Shown here: one piece after another, positions 46,379 through 54,854 of the stretch | Position numbering within the stretch: the first letter of the stretch is position 1 | How the letters are laid out: every line of letters starts with the position of its first letter | Assembly: GCF_001669775.1 (NCBI RefSeq) | Contig: NZ_LXWK01000021.1 | Span: forward strand, 53,043-117,042 | Source of the DNA: Rheinheimera sp. SA_1 | Lineage (GTDB): Bacteria > Pseudomonadota > Gammaproteobacteria > Enterobacterales > Alteromonadaceae | Length of the DNA: 64,000 nt | Direction of reading: 5' to 3' | Translations under genes and position numbers: made by a program | The notes under the pieces: model-generated | The model's database searches: none | Seen by the model: only the letters and a program-made list of their open reading frames with translations | Told to the model about the DNA's origin: nothing

Positions 46379-48011
46379 TCCGATTAAACAAGGTTTGGCC
46401 AGTGGTTGGTTGCATCTGGATGCGTCGACTTTTAGTGACGATCAGCAATTTGAAACCGACGTGGTCATTATCGGTACTGGCGCCGGTGGTGGTATGGCGG
46501 CGGAAATTCTGACCCAGGCTGGATTATCGGTGCTGATGCTGGAGCATGGCGCCTTGCACAGCAGCAGTGATTTTCGGCAGCAAGAGCGCTGGGCTTACCC
46601 ACATTTGTATCAGGATGGTGCGGCGCGCAAAACCAAAGATCAGGCGATTGCCATTTTGCAAGGGCGCACTGTTGGCGGCTCCACGACCGTGAATTGGACC
46701 ACTTCAATCCGCACGCCTAAACCCACTTTGGATTATTGGCACAGTGAATTTGGGCTGGACTTTCGTCAAGAGCATGGTCAAGAGCAGGGTGCTGAACAAA
46801 GTACCGGGCAAGGCGGTGAACACGCTTCTGAGCAAAGCCTCGATCCTTATTTCGCCAAAGCGGCCGGTCGTTTACACATTTCAGAATGGCAGGTACCGCC
46901 CAACGCCAATAATGAAGCGCTGCGCCGCGGCTGCCAGCATCTGGGCTGGCAATATACGGTGATTGAACGCAATGTGCACGGCTGCGCCAATTTAGGCTAT
47001 TGCGGCATGGGTTGTCCGCTTAATGCTAAACAATCGATGCTGGTGACGACCATTCCGGCAGCATTACAGGCTGGCGCCACCCTCATCAGCAAAGTGTCGG
47101 CGCGGCAATTGTTGTGGCAAGGCGATAAAGTCACCGGCTTGCTGGCGGTGCCGGTCGATAGTGCTTATCAGCCCGATCCAAGACTGACCATTAAAATAAA
47201 AGCCAAACATTACATCGTCGCTGGTGGCGCTATTAATTCACCAGCGCTGCTGCTGCGTTCGAAAGTTCCAAACCCATCGGGGCGTTTGGGCAAACATACC
47301 TATTTGCACCCAAGCGTGATTTCCGGTGCTTTGTTTGATGCGCCAATTCAAGGGCATCTGGGCGCGCCGCAATCTATTTACTCCGACCAATTTGTCTGGC
47401 CGACTGGTGCCGAAATGGGTTTTAAGCTGGAGGTGCCACCTATTCATCCGGTGCTGATGGCGTCCACGCTCACCGGTATGGCGCAATTTCATGCCGATAT
47501 GATGCGTCAGTTTAATCAGTTGCAAGTGATGATCGCTTTGCTGCGCGACGGCTTTGACCCGCAGGCACAAGGCGGGCAGGTGCAGCTCGACAGTGATGGC
47601 GAGCCGGTACTTGATTATCCGCTGACTGATTACATTTGGCAGGGCGTGCAAAAAGCCTATCTGGCGATGGCCGAACTGCAGTTTGCGGCGGGTGCGCGGG
47701 CGGTGATGCCGGTACACCAGGATGCCTTGTTGTACAGCAGCTGGCAGCAGGCTAAAGCTGCAATTGCCAATTTACCGCTGGCGCACTACCGGGCGGCTTT
47801 GGCATCTGCGCATGTGATGGGCGGCTGCAATATGGCGGCAAGTGCCGAGAAAGGGGTGGTCGATAGTTACGGCAACCATCATCAGCTGGCGAATTTGTCG
47901 GTGTTTGATGGTTCGGTGTTGCCAACCAGCTTAGGGGCTAATCCACAGCTAACCATCTACGGGCTGATTTGGCGTAACAGTCAGGCGCTGGTGGCGCGAC
48001 TGGTGGGTTAA
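46371..48011 (+). CDS. GMC family oxidoreductase
   Basis: A 546-residue FAD enzyme of the glucose-methanol-choline family. The dinucleotide motif is VVIIGTGAGGGMAAEIL (from residue 31), the second flavin segment is GRTVGGSTTVNWTTSIRTP, and the C terminus has HVMGGCNMAAS and LGANPQLTIYGL. A Gln/Glu/Gly-rich insert lies at residues 131-156. With the upstream subunit it resembles membrane-bound dehydrogenases for sugars, sterols or alcohols; the substrate cannot be told. Confidence 0.88.
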   Translation: MNDPIKQGLASGWLHLDASTFSDDQQFETDVVIIGTGAGGGMAAEILTQAGLSVLMLEHGALHSSSDFRQQERWAYPHLYQDGAARKTKDQAIAILQGRTVGGSTTVNWTTSIRTPKPTLDYWHSEFGLDFRQEHGQEQGAEQSTGQGGEHASEQSLDPYFAKAAGRLHISEWQVPPNANNEALRRGCQHLGWQYTVIERNVHGCANLGYCGMGCPLNAKQSMLVTTIPAALQAGATLISKVSARQLLWQGDKVTGLLAVPVDSAYQPDPRLTIKIKAKHYIVAGGAINSPALLLRSKVPNPSGRLGKHTYLHPSVISGALFDAPIQGHLGAPQSIYSDQFVWPTGAEMGFKLEVPPIHPVLMASTLTGMAQFHADMMRQFNQLQVMIALLRDGFDPQAQGGQVQLDSDGEPVLDYPLTDYIWQGVQKAYLAMAELQFAAGARAVMPVHQDALLYSSWQQAKAAIANLPLAHYRAALASAHVMGGCNMAASAEKGVVDSYGNHHQLANLSVFDGSVLPTSLGANPQLTIYGLIWRNSQALVARLVG

Positions 48012-48024
48012 ACCAATAAAAAAA

Positions 48025-48046
48025 CCGGGTGGTTGGGACGACCCGG
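48025..48046 (-). terminator. Terminator of the DUF3149 gene
   Basis: A 6-bp stem (CCGGGT / ACCCGG) that ends in a seven-base T-run on the reverse strand. It lies 65 bases past the DUF3149 stop and also follows the GMC gene. Confidence 0.7.
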
Positions 48047-48110
48047 CAAGATGACAGCAAAGGGAATAGCTGGCGGTGTGTCTTAAATTTGTTTAAAAAA
48101 GGATGCGTCG

Positions 48111-48245
48111 TTATGTGGTGCTATCGTGGTCAATTTTGTAGATAAAATACACTGCATAAAACAGGCACAAGCCAATCACGATGGCGAGGCCAGTAAAAGA
48201 AATAAAAATCACCGGATCATTGGTAAATTCTTGCCATAGGTTCAT
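48111..48245 (-). CDS. DUF3149-type small single-helix membrane protein
   Basis: A 44-residue ORF: MNLWQEFTNDPVIFISFTGL, a hydrophobic helix (about 12-36) and a charged tail ending KIDHDSTT. The short N-terminal LWQEF-DPV pattern followed by one helix is that of DUF3149 proteins. A GGAGG lies 8 bases upstream of the ATG. Upstream is a promoter with two FNR-like boxes, suggesting low-oxygen expression. Function unknown. Confidence 0.75.
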   Translation of the reverse strand: MNLWQEFTNDPVIFISFTGLAIVIGLCLFYAVYFIYKIDHDSTT

Positions 48246-48293
48246 GGTTGTCGCCTCCGCTTAAATCACGATTTGTATTTAATCACTGAGCAG

Positions 48294-48335
48294 AGTGTAG
48301 GAGGGTGGAGCAGCTTAGAACCTGACCTGGATCAA
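48294..48335 (-). promoter_or_regulatory. Candidate FNR-activated promoter of the DUF3149 gene (proximal site and -10)
   Basis: On the reverse strand the box TTGATCCAGGTCAG (48322-48335) is followed by a -10-like TACACT (48299-48294). If transcription starts at 48287, the box centre is exactly at -41.5, the class II FNR position. The right half-site is imperfect (GTCAG rather than ATCAA). Confidence 0.5.
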
Positions 48336-48347
48336 GCTTTTTGCGGG

Positions 48348-48857
48348 CTAAATGTCGACAGTGGCGGCAGCTTGATCCAGATCAAAAATTTGTTGCTGTA
48401 GGGGCGTGGGGTCGATGGCTAATAGCTGTAGATAAAGCGCAGGCAAAGCGCAATCCGGCGCTGCTACGCGCTGTGGCAAACTGTGTAAACAGGCAATCAG
48501 CTGCTGTTGTTCCAGTTGCTCGGAACACAGTTCCGCTTGCAGCAGCTGTTGTTTTAAGTTCACGGCGGCGTTGTCGGATAAATGTGCCGGGAGCTGGCGA
48601 CGTAGCTGACGCAGTGGTGCGGTGAATAACTGCTGCTGCGCTTTGCAGGCATGCTGTAATAAGGCGATTTCCGTAGCCGCCAATGGCAGCCGTTGGCGCT
48701 GCAGATACAGCAGCAATAACAGCAGGTTGACGTTGACGCCCAACTCGTCCTGCCACTGCAGCGCCAGGGGTTTGATGTTTGGATAAAGCGCCAGCGACCA
48801 GTGCCAGAATTGCTGCTGATCCGGCCATGGCAGCTGCTGCTTACTCAGATCAGGCAT
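48348..48857 (-). CDS. TIGR02444 family protein
   Basis: A 169-residue mostly helical, Leu/Gln-rich protein of the TIGR02444 / DUF2390 family, identified by WHWSLALYPNIKPLALQWQ and the gammaproteobacterial context next to YheS. Function unknown. The frame extends to 48932, but ATG 48857 overlaps the yheS stop by 8 bases and fits the family start. The 3' end contains a perfect FNR-type palindrome at 48372-48385. Confidence 0.85.
   Translation of the reverse strand: MPDLSKQQLPWPDQQQFWHWSLALYPNIKPLALQWQDELGVNVNLLLLLLYLQRQRLPLAATEIALLQHACKAQQQLFTAPLRQLRRQLPAHLSDNAAVNLKQQLLQAELCSEQLEQQQLIACLHSLPQRVAAPDCALPALYLQLLAIDPTPLQQQIFDLDQAAATVDI
48372..48385 (-). promoter_or_regulatory. Perfect FNR-type palindrome (distal site, -91.5)
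   Basis: TTGATCCAGATCAA, an exact match to the FNR consensus TTGAT-N4-ATCAA. It lies inside the last codons of the TIGR02444 gene, 50 bp from the proximal box of the DUF3149 promoter. Confidence 0.5.
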
Positions 48858-50763
48858 TATTTTGCCAAAACTCGTTGGTTTGCTGCTCCAGTTGCTCCTG
48901 CGCTTCAAACCATTGCTCTTCAATGGTCGCAAGTTCGGCTTTGTATTTTGTTTGTTCAGCCAGCACTTTGGTCATTTCGGCTTTACGGCTTTGCTCGTAT
49001 AAACTGCTGTCGGCCAGTTTTTCTTCCAACACCAGCAGTTTCGCTTCCAACTGATGCTGATGTTTTTCCAATTTTTCGATATTTTGCTTCAGTACCCGGG
49101 TCAGGTTGCGTAAATCTGCTTCCAGTCGTTTTTGATCCTTGCGTTGTGCTGCGCCATTACTGACTGGCTCTGCTACCGGTTGTTGCGCTTTAGCATCGTT
49201 TTGCAGCCACTGATAATAGTCGGCCAGGTCACCTGGAAAAGGCGCCACTTTGCCGTGCGCCACCAGATAAAACTCGTCAGTGGTGCTGGCGAGCAAATGC
49301 CGGTCGTGCGAGACGACCACAATGGCGCCTTCAAAACCTTGCAGCGCCATCACAATGGCTTCGCGCATATCTAAATCAAGGTGGTTGGTTGGTTCATCCA
49401 GCAACAACAGGTTTGGACGTTGATACACCAGCAGCGCCAGTACCAGGCGGGCTTTTTCACCGCCGGAGAACGGCGCGCAGGCGGCCAGCGCTTTATCGCC
49501 GTGAAAACCAAAACCGCCTAAAAAGTCGCGCAGGCTTTGCTCGGTCACTGTAGGTGCGAGGCGCACCATATGCTGCAGCGGCGAATCTTCCGGCCTCAAC
49601 GTCTCAAGCTGGTGCTGGGCGAAATAACCAATGCTCACGCCGTTGGCATACCAGACAGTGCCACTTTGCGGTTGCAGGCTGCCTGAGAGCATTTTAATCA
49701 GCGTTGATTTACCAGCACCGTTACGACCAAGCAAGCCAATCCGGCTGCCTGGCAATAACTGGAAATTAATTTGCTGTAAAATACTGTGATCGCCATACCC
49801 TGCACGAACGTTTTCCATCTTCAGTAGCGGGTTGGGCAATGAACGGGGGTCCAAAAACTCAAACTGAAACGGCGAATCAACATGGGCAGGGGCTAACAAT
49901 GTCATCCGTTCCAGCGCTTTGATCCTACTCTGTGCTTGTTTGGCTTTGGTCGCCTGAGCACGGAAGCGGTCGATGAATTTCTGCAGATGCGCGACCTGGC
50001 GTTGTTGTTTTTCGAAGGTCGATTGTTGCTGCGCCATTTGTTCGGCACGCTGGCGTTCAAACTGGCTGTAGTTGCCACGGTATAACGTCAATTGCTGGCC
50101 GTCGATGTGAGCGATGTTATCGACCACGGCGTCCAGGAAGTCGCGGTCGTGGCTGATCAGCAGCATGGTGCCTTCAAAGTTGGCCAGATATTTTTCCAGC
50201 CATAATACGGCGTCTAAATCTAAGTGGTTGGTTGGTTCATCGAGCAGCAACAGTTCAGCGCGTTGCATTAAGGCTCGCGCCAGGTTTAAGCGCATCCGCC
50301 AACCACCTGAAAATGATTTCACCGCTTGTTGCTGCATGGCGCCGGTAAACCCTAAACCGTCTAATAATGTACCCGCTTTGGCTTCAGCACGGTAACCATC
50401 CAGTGCTTCAATTTGCTGGTGGACTAAAATCAAGTCAGTGTCTTCGTGCGCCAGCTTCACCTGCTGTAGCAAAGGGTATAACTTTTCGTCACCTTGCAGC
50501 ACATAATCCATCGCGCTGGCATCGACGGCCGGAGTTTCCTGCGCCACAGTGGCAATGGTCCAGCTGTTTGGAATGCTGACGGTGCCAGCATCTGCTTGCA
50601 GCTTGCCTTGCAGCAGCGCAAATAAAGTCGATTTACCGCAGCCATTGGCGCCGATGATCCCGACTTTTTGCCCCGGAAATACGGTAAGATTGGCTTGTTG
50701 CAGCAGACATAAAATGCCGCGGCGCAGTTCGACTTGTTGCAGTTGGATCATTTGTTCTACCAC
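48850..50763 (-). CDS. yheS: ABC-F family ATPase YheS
   Basis: A 637-residue ABC-F protein with two ATPase domains. Walker A motifs are GANGCGKST and GRNGAGKST; signatures are SFSGGWRMR and PFSGGEKAR; the linker helix and the C-terminal coiled coil (VLKQNIEKLEKHQHQLEAK) are present. ABC-F proteins bind the ribosomal E site and relieve stalling. Starting ATG may be 50763 or 50751 (MIQLQQVEL). It is the first gene of the yheS-TIGR02444 pair. Confidence 0.95.
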   Translation of the reverse strand: MVEQMIQLQQVELRRGILCLLQQANLTVFPGQKVGIIGANGCGKSTLFALLQGKLQADAGTVSIPNSWTIATVAQETPAVDASAMDYVLQGDEKLYPLLQQVKLAHEDTDLILVHQQIEALDGYRAEAKAGTLLDGLGFTGAMQQQAVKSFSGGWRMRLNLARALMQRAELLLLDEPTNHLDLDAVLWLEKYLANFEGTMLLISHDRDFLDAVVDNIAHIDGQQLTLYRGNYSQFERQRAEQMAQQQSTFEKQQRQVAHLQKFIDRFRAQATKAKQAQSRIKALERMTLLAPAHVDSPFQFEFLDPRSLPNPLLKMENVRAGYGDHSILQQINFQLLPGSRIGLLGRNGAGKSTLIKMLSGSLQPQSGTVWYANGVSIGYFAQHQLETLRPEDSPLQHMVRLAPTVTEQSLRDFLGGFGFHGDKALAACAPFSGGEKARLVLALLVYQRPNLLLLDEPTNHLDLDMREAIVMALQGFEGAIVVVSHDRHLLASTTDEFYLVAHGKVAPFPGDLADYYQWLQNDAKAQQPVAEPVSNGAAQRKDQKRLEADLRNLTRVLKQNIEKLEKHQHQLEAKLLVLEEKLADSSLYEQSRKAEMTKVLAEQTKYKAELATIEEQWFEAQEQLEQQTNEFWQNNA

Positions 50764-50854
50764 TGGGACTGATTTGGGCTGCTAATGTAATCTTTCAGGC
50801 CGTACAAACCAAGAGTTTCGCGGTTTTTTGCATCTTCAAAAGGTAATTTCAGCT

Positions 50855-51061
50855 ATGACCACCAGAAAGAAAAAACGTTTTATTGCCGGAGCCAGCTGTC
50901 CGAAATGCAAAGCGGTCGACACTATGATGTTGTTTCTGGAGCATAATGTCGAAAAAGTAGAGTGTGTCAGCTGTGGTTATCAGATGGCGCAACCGGAATC
51001 GCAGGTCGAACGCATGGCGCGTGAAGCAGAAACGGTGATTGGGGTGTTTAAGCCGGAATAG
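50855..51061 (+). CDS. yheV: YheV family zinc-ribbon protein
   Basis: A 68-residue small protein with two Cys pairs (CPKC and CVSCG) forming a zinc ribbon, N-terminal KKKRFIAGASCP and the family FLEHNVEKVECVSCGYQM region. Function unknown. The frame continues upstream to 50828, but ATG 50855 is the usual start. It converges with slyX. Confidence 0.92.
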   Translation: MTTRKKKRFIAGASCPKCKAVDTMMLFLEHNVEKVECVSCGYQMAQPESQVERMAREAETVIGVFKPE

Positions 51062-51102
51062 CCAGTTTGTGTTGCGTACCGGGAATGGCTTCTGGCTGAA
51101 CT

Positions 51103-51125
51103 GCAGTTGCTCGAGTAGCAACTGC
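51103..51125. other. Perfect stem-loop between yheV and slyX
   Basis: A 9-bp perfect inverted repeat (GCAGTTGCT / AGCAACTGC) with a CGAGT loop, located between convergent genes. It could terminate both, but lacks a T-run. Confidence 0.4.
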
Positions 51126-51169
51126 CACTGATGAAAAACCAGCCTTAATAGTGAATGTTCTGAAACAAA

Positions 51170-51403
51170 TTAATAATGCGGTGGTGGCGGCTCTTCATGC
51201 GGCCGTAAAATCCCACTATCGCCACCTTGTGTTAGTTTTTCCGCCAGGATCAGCACCTGACGCTGCAATTTTTCAATGCGTTTCTGATGTTCCAGCAGTT
51301 CATTATTGAGCTGTTGTAATGCGTCATCCTGAAAGGCCAGCCGGCTTTCCAGTTCAAACAGCTGGCTTTGCAACTGAATTTCCGTTGGTGTGAAGTCATT
51401 CAT
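51170..51403 (-). CDS. slyX: SlyX family protein
   Basis: A 77-residue coiled-coil protein: ELESRLAFQDDALQQLNNEL and a tail RPHEEPPPPHY are typical of SlyX. Function unknown. Translation starting at 51403 is preferred over a 10-residue longer frame, giving an 8-base overlap with the WD40 gene upstream. SlyX-fkpA neighbourhood matches E. coli. Confidence 0.93.
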   Translation of the reverse strand: MNDFTPTEIQLQSQLFELESRLAFQDDALQQLNNELLEHQKRIEKLQRQVLILAEKLTQGGDSGILRPHEEPPPPHY

Positions 51404-52364
51404 GGTTAAATTCCCATTCCTCGGCCTGGCCACTGGAACTTTCGGTCAGGATCCGATTTGGTGCGATAAACGCAATATCATACACTACCGCACTGGTGTT
51501 GCGGGTATGGGGAAATGGGCTAACCAGAAAATCTTCGGCAATCTGACCGGTGGTCAAATCCCAGATGGTGGCCCGACGTGAAGCGGCACCCGTCAGCAAA
51601 TAACGGCCATCATCGCTAAAACGCGCGGTGGTAAAGACCCGGCCGCGGCCCATCTCCAGTTGCAATTTTGCGCGACCGGTTTTTAAATCCCAGACGGTTG
51701 CCTGTTGCTGGCTGTCGGCGGTAAAAGCGAGTTGACCGGTTGTATCAAGCGCGACTTTAGTGACGCGTGTTGGATGCACAAAACTATGAATAATCTGGCC
51801 GCTTTGGGTATCCCACAAATAAGCTTTCAGATCGTTGCCGCCGGATAAGGCGTAACGTCCGTTGGGCGAGATCGCCACTGAATTGACTTTTTCGGTATGT
51901 CCAAGGAACTCCAGCCGCCGGCCCGACTTTAAGGTGACATGTAATACTTTACCGTCATTCTGACCAATCAGCAGATGACTGCCATTTTGCGACACGGCAA
52001 TATCCCGTACTGTTGATTCCGGCAACGACCAAAATCCGACATTCTGACCGTCGCTCATCCGCCACAGCGAAAAGCTCTTACTGTCGGCACTGAGTAAAAA
52101 ATCACCTTGGTAGCTAAATGCCAGATGACTGATGAAATTATCGGTGGGTTGTTGCTGGCTGATGCGGAATTTTGCGCTGTGATTGGTTAAATCCCAGACC
52201 ACCACACCTGAGGTCAGGCTGGACACCGCGGCCAGCTTCGGTTCGGTGGCGATGGCTGCTGCGACGGTGCCAATGGCAGAGTGTTCGGTGTGCTGCAGTG
52301 GAGATTTTTGAACTTCTGAGCAGCCAGCCAGCCAAAGGCTGAGAAAAATGCCGAGATATTTCAT
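51396..52364 (-). CDS. WD40-repeat lipoprotein
   Basis: A 322-residue protein with a lipoprotein signal (MKYLGIFLSLWLAGCSEV, Cys in LAGC) followed by about seven WD40 blades ending in repeats such as YLWDTQSGQI, VWDLKTGRA and IWDLTTGQI. It would be a beta-propeller anchored to a membrane surface. The start at 52364 is set by the signal; 52382 and 52388 are possible. It is divergent from fkpA and upstream of slyX. Function unknown. Confidence 0.82.
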   Translation of the reverse strand: MKYLGIFLSLWLAGCSEVQKSPLQHTEHSAIGTVAAAIATEPKLAAVSSLTSGVVVWDLTNHSAKFRISQQQPTDNFISHLAFSYQGDFLLSADSKSFSLWRMSDGQNVGFWSLPESTVRDIAVSQNGSHLLIGQNDGKVLHVTLKSGRRLEFLGHTEKVNSVAISPNGRYALSGGNDLKAYLWDTQSGQIIHSFVHPTRVTKVALDTTGQLAFTADSQQQATVWDLKTGRAKLQLEMGRGRVFTTARFSDDGRYLLTGAASRRATIWDLTTGQIAEDFLVSPFPHTRNTSAVVYDIAFIAPNRILTESSSGQAEEWEFNHE

Positions 52365-52480
52365 TCTATGTGTTAACGTCATCAGCACAAATCTGTAGTA
52401 TAGGCATGGTTAAAGGTTAGTCCTTTATTACTATAACAACACACTTTTGCAGCGAAGTCTGCAGTTTATTGGAGAAACAA

Positions 52481-53251
52481 ATGCGCGTATTGACCAAGGT
52501 GTCGCTGATTGCAGCCGCCGTGATTTCATTGTCTGCCTGCCAAAAAGAAGCCGCTGCTCCGGTAGCACCTGTACTGGATACAGACGCAGCAAAACAATCT
52601 TATGCTATGGGTATTACCGTTGGTAAATACCTGAACAGCGCTGTAGAAGAACACAAAAAATTAGGTCTGCCATTGGCTTCTGAAACGATGGTGCGTGGTG
52701 TGCAGGATACTTTAGCCGGTAAACCAGCACTGACCGACGAAGAAGTGCAAAAAATCATGACCGCGCTGGACGAACAGTTCCGTGCTAAACAAGCTGAAGC
52801 TGCCAAAGTGAAAGCGGAAGAAGCGATTGCCAAAGGCAAAACCTACTTAGAAGAAAACGCTAAAAAACCTGGCGTAACTGTGACTGCATCTGGTCTGCAG
52901 TATGAAGTGATCACTGCTGCTGATGGTCCTAAGCCAAAAGCGGAAGAAAAAGTCCGCGTGAAGTACAAAGGTACTTTCATTGACGGTACTGAATTTGACA
53001 GCACTGAAAAATCAAATGGCGGCGAGCCGGTTGAGTTTATGCTGAATCAAGTAATCAAAGGCTGGACTGAAGGCGTACAGCTGATGGGTGTTGGTTCTAA
53101 GTTCAAGTTCACTATCCCTTCAGCACTGGGTTACGGTGATCGTGACGTAGGTCCAATCCCGGCCAACAGCACATTGCTGTTTGAAGTTGAACTGATGGGT
53201 ATCGTTGGTGAAGAAGCCGCTGCACCTGCTGGCGACGCTGCAAAAAAGTAA
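52481..53251 (+). CDS. fkpA: FKBP-type peptidyl-prolyl isomerase FkpA-like lipoprotein
   Basis: A 256-residue periplasmic isomerase and chaperone. A lipobox (SLSAC, Cys20) suggests membrane anchoring. The N-terminal dimerisation domain (about 30-130) is followed by the FKBP domain with VRVKYKGTFIDGTEFDST and FTIPSALGYGD. Start is ATG 52481, after GGAGA. Confidence 0.93.
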   Translation: MRVLTKVSLIAAAVISLSACQKEAAAPVAPVLDTDAAKQSYAMGITVGKYLNSAVEEHKKLGLPLASETMVRGVQDTLAGKPALTDEEVQKIMTALDEQFRAKQAEAAKVKAEEAIAKGKTYLEENAKKPGVTVTASGLQYEVITAADGPKPKAEEKVRVKYKGTFIDGTEFDSTEKSNGGEPVEFMLNQVIKGWTEGVQLMGVGSKFKFTIPSALGYGDRDVGPIPANSTLLFEVELMGIVGEEAAAPAGDAAKK

Positions 53252-53280
53252 TTATTGCTACGCCTTATAAGACCCAATAA

Positions 53281-53307
53281 AAAAAACCGCCTGCTGGCGG
53301 TTTTTTT
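53281..53307 (+). terminator. Terminator of fkpA
   Basis: A stem AAAAAACCGCC / GGCGGTTTTTT with a TGCT loop and T-run, 30 bases past the fkpA stop. It may act in both directions, also ending the convergent rsd gene. Confidence 0.9.
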
Positions 53308-53352
53308 ACGAATTCGATTTTATACCTTGATCACACCAAGATTAAGCAGCTA

Positions 53353-53838
53353 TTAGGCCGACACGGTCACGTGATTAGCAAACAAGGTTTGGATCAATTC
53401 ATCTTCCAGGCCGAATCTATCTTCTAAGGCCTGTCCCAGCGCGGATAAATCATGGTCAAAAGTGCTAAAACTGTTTTCAGCGGAAGGCTCAGCGTAGTTA
53501 TCATTAAATTCCAACGCAATATCAGTGGAGGCAGAAATTTTCGGATACAAAGCTTCAGCCAGTGATTTGCTGTCATTGCCATTAATTTCGCACTGCGAAA
53601 CGATTTGGTCATAAACTTCAAAATGGCCAGCTGACAAGTAGTCCATCAGCAGCTGACAAAAGCAAAGGATATCTTCCTGTGCCGGTAGTTGGTTGTCCTG
53701 GTTTTGCTTGTCAAATGGTGGCAATGCCGCCAGTTTGCAGTAAGAAACGATTAGTTGTTGCCGATCTTCTAACCAGTTGTCAATTGCGGTTGAAGAGCCG
53801 CCCCATTGTTGCCGTGCGGATTGCAGACGGGTATACAT
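53353..53838 (-). CDS. rsd: Anti-sigma70 factor Rsd (AlgQ family)
   Basis: A 161-residue Rsd/AlgQ protein that sequesters sigma 70, identified by IDNWLEDRQQLIVSYCKLAAL, the FCQLLMDYLSAGHFEVYDQI core and the ALGQALEDRFGLEDELI tail. Divergent from nudC. Confidence 0.9.
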   Translation of the reverse strand: MYTRLQSARQQWGGSSTAIDNWLEDRQQLIVSYCKLAALPPFDKQNQDNQLPAQEDILCFCQLLMDYLSAGHFEVYDQIVSQCEINGNDSKSLAEALYPKISASTDIALEFNDNYAEPSAENSFSTFDHDLSALGQALEDRFGLEDELIQTLFANHVTVSA

Positions 53839-53917
53839 AACCGTTTCCTTGATAGATTAAATACGAGCGTTATGCCTAATTAAATGAATTCTGTCACAAA
53901 GATCAACTAATTTTTCA

Positions 53918-53946
53918 TTGGTCGGGTCAGTGAATGCCTTTATGAT
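53918..53946 (+). promoter_or_regulatory. Candidate nudC promoter
   Basis: TTGGTC at 53918-53923, a 17-base spacer and TATGAT at 53941-53946: a moderate -35 and a 5-of-6 -10 match to the sigma 70 consensus. It starts about 40 bases before the nudC ATG. Confidence 0.5.
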
Positions 53947-53984
53947 AACAATCATCCGCCCAGCCTTGTATAGATTTATTGCTG

Positions 53985-54791
53985 ATGAAGACGCACAACT
54001 TAACCTTAAAACCTGATGACACCGGCTATTGGTTTATTGTCAACCAAGGCAAATTGTTACTCACAGGTGAAACCATACAGGTGCCACAGGGTAGATGGCA
54101 AGAGTTACAGATCAAAGAGCCCGAAATGGTTTGCCAGATTGGACAGTGGCAACAACAAAACTGTTATCTGGTGGTCTGTAATGACCAGGCCGACCCAGCG
54201 TTGTGGTTTTCAGCCCGTGAATTACTGACGCACCCTGAATCCATTTGGTTCGAATTAGCGGCGCGTGCCTGCCAACTGGCATTGTTTTTACAAACTCACC
54301 GCTATTGTGGTCAGTGCGGTAGCCGGATGCATCTGGTGCACTGGGAGCTGGCGATGTTATGTCATAAATGCGGTTTTCGCTGTTATCCGCGGATTTCACC
54401 TTGTGTACTGGTAGCGATTGTCAGGCAGCAGCAAATTCTGCTGGCGCGTTCCAAACGGCATAAAACGGGTTTTTATTCGATATTGGCAGGTTTCGTCGAG
54501 TCTGGTGAAACGTTAGAACAAGCAGCAGTTCGCGAGGTTAAAGAAGAAGTTGGCATTGATATTACCAATCTGCGGTATGTCGGCAGTCAGCCCTGGCCTT
54601 TTCCGCATTCGTTGATGGCTGGTTTTATCGCCGACTATCAAAGTGGTGATATTGTTTGTCAGCCCGATGAAATTGAAGAAGCTGGTTGGTTTGAATTTTC
54701 GCTGCTGCCAGCGGTGCCGCCCGTGCAAACTTTATCCGGGACTATGATTGAGCAAGTGCGGTTATTGGTTGCGGAAAAGTATCCTGGATAA
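53985..54791 (+). CDS. nudC: NAD-capped RNA hydrolase / NADH pyrophosphatase NudC
   Basis: A 268-residue Nudix enzyme with an N-terminal domain, zinc ribbon CGQCG / CHKCG, Nudix box GFVESGETLEQAAVREVKEE and the SQPWPFPHSLM motif that defines NudC. It hydrolyses NADH and NAD-capped RNA 5' ends. The start is ATG 53985; a ribosome binding site is weak. Confidence 0.95.
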   Translation: MKTHNLTLKPDDTGYWFIVNQGKLLLTGETIQVPQGRWQELQIKEPEMVCQIGQWQQQNCYLVVCNDQADPALWFSARELLTHPESIWFELAARACQLALFLQTHRYCGQCGSRMHLVHWELAMLCHKCGFRCYPRISPCVLVAIVRQQQILLARSKRHKTGFYSILAGFVESGETLEQAAVREVKEEVGIDITNLRYVGSQPWPFPHSLMAGFIADYQSGDIVCQPDEIEEAGWFEFSLLPAVPPVQTLSGTMIEQVRLLVAEKYPG

Positions 54792-54796
54792 CGAAT

Positions 54797-54854
54797 TGAT
54801 GTGGCTTGGAGTTGCAGAATGTTGCAGCAAATAAAAAAGCCACAAAAGTGGCTT
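54797..54854. repeat. Possible decayed repeat and stem-loop after nudC
   Basis: TTGGAGTTGCAGAATGTTGCAGCAA resembles the left arm of the palindromic repeats at 2463 and 39860 but lacks a right arm. It is followed by a 7-bp stem AAGCCAC / GTGGCTT (54837-54854), which is not followed by a T-run. The gap up to hemE (54792-55055) also has a perfect CATAGC-A-GCTATG palindrome at 55003-55015. Confidence 0.3.

Noticed and set aside
48341..48625. Forward open frame opposite the TIGR02444 gene
   Set aside because: It is a shadow of the reverse-strand gene, which has a family match and a coupled start.
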